DNA from: Gammaproteobacteria bacterium
Lineage (GTDB): Bacteria > Pseudomonadota > Gammaproteobacteria > DSM-16500
DNA: 12,000 bases
Direction: 5' to 3'
NCBI GenBank assembly: GCA_004322325.1
Contig: SCTP01000227.1
Coordinates: 1-12,000 of the forward strand
Part shown: piece by piece, positions 6,365-12,000 of the stretch
Layout of the letters: every line of letters begins with the position of its first letter
How positions within the stretch are numbered: position 1 is the stretch's first letter
Notes under the pieces: generated by a model
The model's database searches: none
Seen by the model: only the letters and a program-made list of their open reading frames with translations
What the model was told of the DNA's origin: nothing
Program-made: the position numbers and the translations under genes

Positions 6365-6988
6365 ATGTTACCGAAATGGCGAAATAACTTATCCACTGCT
6401 CATCGTCTCTTATGGTTTGCCATCTTGCTTACTTATGGCTTACCTGCTTATGCAGAACTGAAAGGAACCGTCACCGGTCTTTCCTTGCAGAATATGTTAG
6501 TGACGCTGGCCGCTCAAATTCCGCAACTCATGAGCATGGTGACAGCCATTGCGTATGTGCTGGGTTTTTATATGGTGATCATGGGCATTGTTGGTTTAAA
6601 GCATGCCGGTGAAATGCGATCCATGATGTCGCAGGAACATAGCTTAAAAGGACCGGTAATACTTTTAGCCATTGGTGCTTTGCTAATTTATCTCCCGACA
6701 TCGGTCAATGTCGGCATGAGTACATTTTGGACCGACCCCAATCCGTATGGTTATAGCGAATATTCCGATGAATGGTCACAATTTATTAATGTTTGTTATT
6801 TGATTGTCCAATTCATTGGTACCATCGCTTTTATCCGCGGATTAATAGTATTATCACATACGGCAGACCGTGGGGCGCATGGTAGTTTTAGCAGAGGATT
6901 AACCTATATCATTGGCGGCGTTCTTTGTATTAATATCTATCAGACCGTGCAAGTAATTTTTGCTACCTTCGGGATAGGAGTGTCATAA
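6365..6988 (+). CDS. icmC: Dot/Icm inner-membrane protein IcmC/DotE
   Basis: 207 residues from the ATG at 6365; an in-frame GTG at 6356 is possible but lies inside the ribosome binding site. L. pneumophila IcmC is of similar size (about 194). Residues 1-30 look like a signal sequence (WRNN, hydrophobic stretch, PAYA|E). Four hydrophobic segments follow: about 57-78, 94-113, 139-162 and 180-203. The first pair carries TAIAYVLGFYMVIMGIVGLK and LLAIGALLIYLP, patterns shared with IcmD downstream. IcmC/DotE is a polytopic inner-membrane component of Dot/Icm required for secretion in Legionella; its exact role is not defined. The gene lies 31 bases after icmG and 29 bases before icmD, with no promoter or terminator apparent, so it is likely co-transcribed. 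Confidence 0.9.
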   Translation: MLPKWRNNLSTAHRLLWFAILLTYGLPAYAELKGTVTGLSLQNMLVTLAAQIPQLMSMVTAIAYVLGFYMVIMGIVGLKHAGEMRSMMSQEHSLKGPVILLAIGALLIYLPTSVNVGMSTFWTDPNPYGYSEYSDEWSQFINVCYLIVQFIGTIAFIRGLIVLSHTADRGAHGSFSRGLTYIIGGVLCINIYQTVQVIFATFGIGVS

Positions 6989-7008
6989 TAGGATGATTTA
7001 TAACTTTT

Positions 7009-7014
7009 AAGGAG
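7009..7014 (+). promoter_or_regulatory. Ribosome binding site of icmD
   Basis: AAGGAG at 7009-7014 is the strongest Shine-Dalgarno in the window. It is three bases from an ATG at 7018 and six bases from a second ATG at 7021. The spacing favours initiation at 7021, which would remove a single methionine. Confidence 0.6.
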
Positions 7015-7017
7015 ACA

Positions 7018-7383
7018 ATGATGAAAAAGGTGCTTCTCGTTTTATTTACACTTTGTTGTTTTACCTTAGGCACAGCGGCATTCGCTATTTCAGGTATCGG
7101 TTCCGTGGCAACTCAAGTCACCACCAACATCAGTGCGATTGCCAAATTAGTCACAGCTGCTGCTTATGTCGCTGGGATGGCGTTTGCGGTGACAGGTATT
7201 GTCAAGTTCAAACAACATAAAGACCAACCAACCCAATATCCGATCAGTACACCGATTGCGTTTATTTTCATTGGCGCTGCATTGATTTTCGTTCCCTCGA
7301 TTTTCAGTGTGTCAGGTCACACGTTGTTTGGAAGCAGCGGACAAGTGTCAAGCGTGTCAGGTCTTTCCTCATTTAGAACCTAA
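7018..7383 (+). CDS. icmD: Dot/Icm inner-membrane protein IcmD/DotP
   Basis: 121 residues, close to L. pneumophila IcmD (about 132). The protein begins MMKK and has a signal sequence (1-23, ending AAFA). Two transmembrane segments follow, at about 42-63 (VTAAAYVAGMAFAVTGIVKF) and 78-96 (TPIAFIFIGAALIFVPS), separated by a charged loop KQHKDQPTQYP. The C-terminus is Ser/Gly-rich. It is similar to the N-terminal half of IcmC: VTAxAYVxG, GIVxxK and IGAxLIxxP recur in the same order, as expected for this related pair of small Dot/Icm membrane proteins. It is needed for secretion in Legionella, but its mechanism is unknown. The start may be the second ATG at 7021. The stop TAA (7381-7383) is one base from the icmJ start. 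Confidence 0.9.
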   Translation: MMKKVLLVLFTLCCFTLGTAAFAISGIGSVATQVTTNISAIAKLVTAAAYVAGMAFAVTGIVKFKQHKDQPTQYPISTPIAFIFIGAALIFVPSIFSVSGHTLFGSSGQVSSVSGLSSFRT

Positions 7384-7384
7384 T

Positions 7385-8011
7385 ATGCATGAACTTAAAC
7401 TGGCAGTGAATTTAGCAGGTTGGCGTATCTTTGTGCGACGTAAAGAAGATAAAGCATTCCTGCCAGTCGCCCAACGTGTTCTCGATCGTGATGTTTACAC
7501 GTGTCAATATTGTGGTTTTCAGGCAAAAGAATTCCAAGAAATAGTGAATGCGGATGGGAATTACCTGAATAACACATCAAGCAATATGATGACAGCTTGC
7601 TGTTTTTGCACGCAGTGTTTATTTCTGCAAGCAGTCGGGCTCGATGAAATGGGCGGCGGCCAATTAATTTACTTGCCTGAAATTAGCCAGGCGGATTTAA
7701 ACAGTTTTTGCCACGTACTTTTTTGTGCGATGGGCAATAACACCGGCTATCAAGACAGTGCTCAAGCGATTTATCGGAGTTTTAAGTTTCGTAGTCAGCT
7801 GATTGAAAATAAGTTTGGATCGGGAACGAGTAATCCTACGGTGTTAGGACAAATGTTAATCGAACGCCAAGCTCGTACTTCGACCAAAATGGCCGATGTC
7901 TTAAAAGACATGCGTTTGTTGCCCTCGCATACCAAATTCCGCGTGCAGTTAGAGGCATGGGCAGCAGCTGCATTGGAAGAGTTGGGAGCAGAAGAAGCCC
8001 AAGAAGGATAA
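7385..8011 (+). CDS. icmJ: Dot/Icm coupling-complex protein IcmJ/DotN, degenerate HNH-like zinc protein
   Basis: 208 residues from the ATG at 7385, the same length as L. pneumophila IcmJ. A longer frame open from 7307 overlaps icmD and is rejected. The N-terminal part reads VLDRDVYTCQYCGF (32-45), then NMMTACCFCTQC (67-78): two CxxC pairs (C40/C43, C75/C78) suited to bind zinc, arranged as in HNH nucleases (RDxYTCxYC...NLxxxCxxC). The stretch where the catalytic DH should stand (EIVNADGNY) has no histidine, so nuclease activity is not expected. DotN is known to bind the coupling ATPase DotL as part of the coupling complex with IcmS/IcmW/LvgA, and its structure has been described as HNH-like. 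The C-terminal 80 residues are helical and charged. There is no clear Shine-Dalgarno; it is probably translated by re-initiation from icmD. Four bases separate its stop from icmB. Confidence 0.92.
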   Translation: MHELKLAVNLAGWRIFVRRKEDKAFLPVAQRVLDRDVYTCQYCGFQAKEFQEIVNADGNYLNNTSSNMMTACCFCTQCLFLQAVGLDEMGGGQLIYLPEISQADLNSFCHVLFCAMGNNTGYQDSAQAIYRSFKFRSQLIENKFGSGTSNPTVLGQMLIERQARTSTKMADVLKDMRLLPSHTKFRVQLEAWAAAALEELGAEEAQEG

Positions 8012-8015
8012 TGAC

Positions 8016-11000
8016 ATGCGAGATCGTACTTTCCTAGATCCGTTTCTAGATGGCATTGATGCTTTATTGGCATGGTTTAGTACGGAATTAAAACAGCCGA
8101 TTGAATCGTATTGTGATTTAGAAACCGCCGAAGATACGCATACATTGGTCGCGCGAGATGGATCGTTGATTTCCGTGATTCGCGTGTTTGGGGTGACTAA
8201 GTTAGTGGGGCAAGAAGAATTTAATGCGATCCATCAAGGCTTAACCCAAAGTTTACAAGGTACCTTCAAGCGACCGGGGCATGTGCTGCAGGTTTATTTT
8301 GGCTATGATCGTGAAGCCGTTAAACCTGAAATTGAAGATATTCTTTCGCCTGCGCGTGCAACAGCTAAACGATTAAATTTGGAATTAGATGATTTATTCA
8401 TTGAACGCGTCAATTATATTTCCAAGTACTGTGCCCGCGAAGAATTGTATTTTGTTTTATGGACACGGCCTTATTCTCTTTCGGATGAGCAGCTCAAACG
8501 TGCCCGCAAAGATAAACTGAATCTTGTGCGGGAGAATAGCATTCCTCCGATGAACAATGGCCAGAATCTGTTAGCTGCCATCCCTGATTTACGTGAATCC
8601 CATGCCTCTTTTGTGCGTTCCATTGTGACAGATTTGAATGCGTTAAGCGTATACAGTGAACTGCTCGAAGTTCACCAAGCGGTGTATGCGATGCGCTATT
8701 CAGCGGATCCTGAATTCACCTCAAAAGATTGGCGTGCGGTATTGCCGGGCGATAAAATTCCTATTCACGAAGCGCGGCCCTCGGCAAATGAATTATCGGG
8801 ATTAATGTATCCGCCGCTTTCAAGGCAGATTTTTCCGCGTGATGCCATGGCACAAGATTTGCGCACGGTGCGCATTGGGGATCGTATTTATACCTCCGTG
8901 TTCATTGATCTTTTTCCGCAAGAATTAAAATCTTTTATTACGCTTTTTTCCCGCACCTTACCCACCCGTGTACCCTGGCGCATGTCATTTTTAATTGAAA
9001 GCAATGGCCTACCTATTTTGCGCTTTAAAGCCACCATGGCAGCTATTTTAGCTTTCTCCTCTGCGCAGAATGCATTGGTACATGATGCCACTAAGTTATT
9101 ACGTGATATCGATGTGAATACAGACGATGCAGTGGTGAAGCTGCAAGTGAGTTTGGCGACGTGGGCACCTGAAGGGAATATCCGTTTATTACGCACACGC
9201 GCGGCTGAATTAGCCAAAGCGGTAGAAGGTTGGGGAACATGCGAAGTGTCCGAAGTATCGGGTGATGTATTTGCAGGCGCTGTATCCAGTTTGTTAGGCT
9301 TTAGTGCCAACAGCGTGGCCACGCCTTCAGTGGCACCGCTTTCGGATGTCATCTTTATGCTACCTTTCACACGTCCTGCTTCCGCGTGGGAATACGGTGC
9401 GATGTTATTACGCTCTCCTGATGGCAAACCCTGGCCTTATCAACCGGGTTCCGCGCAGCAAACCACGTGGATTGATCTCATGTATGCCCGGCCTGGTTCG
9501 GGTAAATCCGTGCTCTCGAATGCGATTAATCTCGCGCTTTGTTTATCAGGCGGTATCATGCGATTACCACGTATCGCTATTATTGATATCGGCCCTTCGA
9601 GCAGCGGATTAATTTCACTGATCAAAGAAGCTTTGCCGCCAGAGCATCGTCACTATGCGGCGCATTATCGTTTACGGATGACGCCGGAATATTCCATCAA
9701 TCCATTTGATACGCAATTAGGCTGCCGTTTTCCCGCTCCGCAAGAACGTAGCTTCTTGGTTAACTTTATTACTCTATTAGCCACGCCACTGGGTGCTGAA
9801 CGTCCTTACGACGGCGTATCGGATATGGCGGGGCTGATTGTGGATGAAATGTATAAATATCTGGCTGATACGGGTAAAGCCCATTTATACACACCAGGCA
9901 TTGAAACCATTGTCGATGATATTTTATCCGAAATCGGTTTTGTCTTTGATGATCGCACGACCTGGTGGGAAGTGACGGATGCCTTATTTTTAGCAGGATT
10001 TCATCATGAAGCTTTGTTAGCGCAACGTTACGCTATGCCTTTACTAGCGGATGCGGCGGCAATTTGTCGTACGCAAGTGATTGAAGATTTATACGGTCAA
10101 GTGCGTGCGCCGACGGGTGAGCCGTTAATCCAAGCATTTAGTCGTATGATTTCTGCCGCTGTGCGTGAATATCCCATATTATCGAACGTAACGAAATTTG
10201 ATATTGGTGATGCCCGCGTTGTGTCGCTTGACTTAGACGAAGTCGCGAAAAGTGGTGGCGATGCCGCAGAACGTCAGACAGCTGTCATGTACATGCTGGC
10301 GCGTTATGCGTTAGCACGTCATTATTATCTGACTGAAGATGGTTTAGGTGATATTCCGGATGCGTATCGTGAATATCATCGAACCCGTGTTTCAGAGATT
10401 CGTGAAGATGCGAAGCGGATTGTTTATGACGAATTCCATCGTACGTCGAAAGCACGAGCGGTACGTGATCAAGTGATTTTAGACATGCGTGAAGGACGCA
10501 AATGGAATGTACAAATTGCGCTTATTTCACAATCACTGGATGACTTTGATCCGGTGATGGTCGAATTTGCCACGTCTATTTTCATCATGGATGCAGGTCC
10601 TGAGCAAGCGATCAAACGATCGACGGAAATATTTGGTTTGTCTGAGACTGCGCGTATTGCATTAAAGACCCGTGTGCATGGTCCACGCGAAGGTGGTGCG
10701 ACTTTTCTAGCGCAATTTTCTACGAAAGCGGGAATGAATACGCAGTTGTTGACGAATACATTAGGGCCGATTGAATTGTGGTCTTTTAGTACGACGGCAG
10801 AAGATGCACGTTTGCGTAATAAGCTGTATCAAAAACTAGGACCTAAAGAAGCACGTCGTTTGTTGGGGAATTTGTTTCCGTCTGGTTCAGTGAAGAAATT
10901 AATCGAAGAGCGGTTAGCTACACTCAAAGAGCAGGTTGGTTTCATTGAAGAAGGATCGAACTTAAGTGTCGTCGACCAGCTCTTAGCGGAAATTTTGGAA

Positions 11001-11042
11001 GCGTATTCGCGCAATCCGGATGTAAAAAGTTTATCAAAGTAG
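8016..11042 (+). CDS. icmB: Dot/Icm cytoplasmic ATPase IcmB/DotO (VirB4-like)
   Basis: 1008 residues, matching L. pneumophila IcmB/DotO (about 1,009). The N-terminal half (1 to about 450) is the VirB4-type N-domain. The ATPase half has Walker A ARPGSGKS (491-498), followed by a strand IAIIDIGPS, and Walker B RIVYDEF (801-807) with the catalytic Glu at 806, then a conserved ALISQSLDDF (about 836-845) and IFIMDAGPEQ as in VirB4/TraC-type motors. The C-terminal tail (about 960-1008) is helical. DotO forms a hexameric assembly at the cytoplasmic side of the Dot/Icm inner-membrane complex and recruits the DotB ATPase. No transmembrane segment is visible. The start is supported by AAGAAGGA at 8001-8008, seven bases upstream; the icmJ stop is four bases before the ATG. 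The gene is intact. Confidence 0.95.
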   Translation: MRDRTFLDPFLDGIDALLAWFSTELKQPIESYCDLETAEDTHTLVARDGSLISVIRVFGVTKLVGQEEFNAIHQGLTQSLQGTFKRPGHVLQVYFGYDREAVKPEIEDILSPARATAKRLNLELDDLFIERVNYISKYCAREELYFVLWTRPYSLSDEQLKRARKDKLNLVRENSIPPMNNGQNLLAAIPDLRESHASFVRSIVTDLNALSVYSELLEVHQAVYAMRYSADPEFTSKDWRAVLPGDKIPIHEARPSANELSGLMYPPLSRQIFPRDAMAQDLRTVRIGDRIYTSVFIDLFPQELKSFITLFSRTLPTRVPWRMSFLIESNGLPILRFKATMAAILAFSSAQNALVHDATKLLRDIDVNTDDAVVKLQVSLATWAPEGNIRLLRTRAAELAKAVEGWGTCEVSEVSGDVFAGAVSSLLGFSANSVATPSVAPLSDVIFMLPFTRPASAWEYGAMLLRSPDGKPWPYQPGSAQQTTWIDLMYARPGSGKSVLSNAINLALCLSGGIMRLPRIAIIDIGPSSSGLISLIKEALPPEHRHYAAHYRLRMTPEYSINPFDTQLGCRFPAPQERSFLVNFITLLATPLGAERPYDGVSDMAGLIVDEMYKYLADTGKAHLYTPGIETIVDDILSEIGFVFDDRTTWWEVTDALFLAGFHHEALLAQRYAMPLLADAAAICRTQVIEDLYGQVRAPTGEPLIQAFSRMISAAVREYPILSNVTKFDIGDARVVSLDLDEVAKSGGDAAERQTAVMYMLARYALARHYYLTEDGLGDIPDAYREYHRTRVSEIREDAKRIVYDEFHRTSKARAVRDQVILDMREGRKWNVQIALISQSLDDFDPVMVEFATSIFIMDAGPEQAIKRSTEIFGLSETARIALKTRVHGPREGGATFLAQFSTKAGMNTQLLTNTLGPIELWSFSTTAEDARLRNKLYQKLGPKEARRLLGNLFPSGSVKKLIEERLATLKEQVGFIEEGSNLSVVDQLLAEILEAYSRNPDVKSLSK

Positions 11043-11048
11043 AAGTTA

Positions 11049-12000
11049 ATGAGATTTTTTAACGCAATAACAAAAATTTCTAAAGCAGCTTATTTTGTTG
11101 CGTTCATGACATTCCTCATGCGAGCGGGGCAATTCATGTCCTTGCCCTTTTTAGCTATCTATCTCACTCGGGAAGGATTATTCACAGCTGGTCAAATTGG
11201 CATTATTCTAGGTATCTCTGGCTTTGTTTTGAGCATTACCGGATTAATTAATGGTATTTATGTTGATCGTAACTCTCATCGAAATGCTCTCATTGTTGCA
11301 TTATTTTTATCTGGCTTTTGCTATTTTGGATTTGCGTTTTCGACGCATGTATTTTATGGTCTTTTGCTGCTGAATGCTGCACTAGGTTGGTTTCGCTCTT
11401 TAATAGAGATTAGTGTTGTCACCATGCTGGTGCAACATACCAAACCTGAAAATTTAAGTTATGCACATAGCGCGAGATTTATCGGCGCAAATTTAGGTGT
11501 TGTTCTAGGCCCATTGATTGGTGGAATCATGGCAACGCAGCAATCATTGTTAATATTTTTTATTGCGGGTGCTATTCATATCGGTCTTGGCGTAACCATG
11601 TGTTTCTATCGAGAAATGCCAAAAACAGCAGAAGCATATCAATCTAAAGCACCAGCATGGGGTCATTTTCGGGAAATTTTTAAAGAAAAGATTTTAATAA
11701 ATATAATGATCATTAATTTAATTCTTTGGACCGTGTATGCTCAACTTGATACAACCATCCCACAATATCTAGCGAGGACAGGGGAAAATCCAGCGGTTTT
11801 ATTTAGTACCATGATGGTAATCAACGCATTAATTTGCATAATTTTTCAACCTTTCATTTTGCGATGGGCAGAACTTACTTCACTCAGAATAAGTGCCATT
11901 ATTGGATGTAGTATGTTTACAATAGCATTTTTATTAATTAGTATTTGTCCGACACCAATAGGCATGATAATATCTGTCGCTATCATGAGAGATCGGAAGA
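11049..12000 (+). CDS. MFS (DHA1-like) transporter, 3' partial
   Basis: Not among the supplied frames because it has no stop in the window, but the frame from the ATG at 11049 stays open to 12000 (317 codons). It starts MRFFNAITKISKAAYF and shows about nine to ten hydrophobic helices. MFS features: the loop 2-3 motif A (GIYVDRNSHRNALI), and ARFIGANLGVVLGPLIGG in helix 5, as in DHA1 drug/solute exporters such as MdtH-like proteins. The substrate cannot be told. It starts six bases after the icmB stop, so it may share its transcript, though the ribosome site is weak (GAAG). In L. pneumophila a transporter gene, tphA, also follows icmB; orthology is not shown here. Base use is AT-richer than icmB (18 of 60 G/C at 11641-11700 against 31 of 60 at 9181-9240). 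The final codons (RDRK) break a membrane helix and come from likely adapter sequence at 11990-12000. Confidence 0.85.
   Translation, partial: MRFFNAITKISKAAYFVAFMTFLMRAGQFMSLPFLAIYLTREGLFTAGQIGIILGISGFVLSITGLINGIYVDRNSHRNALIVALFLSGFCYFGFAFSTHVFYGLLLLNAALGWFRSLIEISVVTMLVQHTKPENLSYAHSARFIGANLGVVLGPLIGGIMATQQSLLIFFIAGAIHIGLGVTMCFYREMPKTAEAYQSKAPAWGHFREIFKEKILINIMIINLILWTVYAQLDTTIPQYLARTGENPAVLFSTMMVINALICIIFQPFILRWAELTSLRISAIIGCSMFTIAFLLISICPTPIGMIISVAIMRDRK
11990..12000. other. Probable sequencing adapter remnant (Illumina TruSeq start)
   Basis: The last 11 bases, AGATCGGAAGA, are identical to the first 11 bases of the Illumina TruSeq adapter. They stand exactly at the window end. They also convert a transmembrane helix of the transporter into charged RDRK. 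The genomic sequence therefore probably ends at 11989. Confidence 0.7.

Noticed and set aside
6989..7017. Promoter with TATAAC before icmD
   Set aside because: The gap is 29 bases, there is no -35 at a proper distance, and AT-rich bases before a Shine-Dalgarno are common.
7307..7384. Longer N-terminus for icmJ starting at 7307 (MCQVTRCLEAADKC...)
   Set aside because: It overlaps the end of icmD in another frame, while the ATG at 7385 gives a 208-residue protein equal to the family length and begins with family-like sequence.
8888..9427. 179-residue frame on the minus strand inside icmB
   Set aside because: It is antisense to the conserved N-domain of IcmB, has no family features, and the plus-strand gene fully accounts for the region.
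1..12000. A previously undescribed defence or secretion system
   Set aside because: All complete genes up to 11042 match known Dot/Icm components in their usual order; novelty is limited to paralogue number, repeat architecture and control elements.

Overview
The window carries part of a Dot/Icm type IVB secretion system (T4BSS) locus, all on the + strand. The order is icmL-like, icmL-like, icmL, icmK (dotH), icmE (dotG), icmG (dotF), icmC (dotE), icmD (dotP), icmJ (dotN), icmB (dotO), then a major facilitator superfamily (MFS) transporter. This gene order is the one known from Legionella and Coxiella chromosomes, so the source is most likely a gammaproteobacterium of the order Legionellales (Legionella, Coxiella, Aquicella or Berkiella-like). 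The sequence alone does not fix the genus. Full-length tandem icmL copies resemble the Coxiella arrangement more than Legionella, where the icmM/dotJ copy is short. The transporter directly after icmB recalls tphA of L. pneumophila.

Positions 1-1963 hold three tandem paralogues of the IcmL/DotI family of VirB8-like inner-membrane proteins; the first is cut by the window start. Positions 1960-5267 encode the core complex: IcmK/DotH (outer-membrane ring) and IcmE/DotG (VirB10-like channel protein with an unusual run of about five helical repeats). The three starts and stops here overlap or touch. An 82-base gap (5268-5349) then carries a likely regulated promoter with a PmrA-type box (YTTAAK-N5-YTTAAK). 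Positions 5350-8011 encode IcmG/DotF, the two small related membrane proteins IcmC/DotE and IcmD/DotP, and IcmJ/DotN, a degenerate HNH-like zinc protein of the coupling complex. Positions 8016-11042 encode IcmB/DotO, the VirB4-like ATPase at the cytoplasmic base. From 11049 an AT-richer MFS gene runs to the window end.

Together the genes supply most of the trans-envelope channel (DotH, DotG, DotF), the inner-membrane parts (DotI family, DotE, DotP), one ATPase (DotO) and one coupling-complex part (DotN) of an effector-translocating machine. The other Dot/Icm genes (icmT,S,R,Q,P,O, dotA-D, icmF, icmW, icmX and so on) must lie elsewhere.

The window is a known system and not a new one. The points most worth a second look are the PmrA-type promoter, the three-fold icmL array, the DotG repeat architecture, and the last 11 bases, which equal the start of the Illumina TruSeq adapter and probably are not genomic. 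There is no stretch of more than 300 bases without a gene. I saw no tRNA, rRNA, CRISPR array or insertion sequence.
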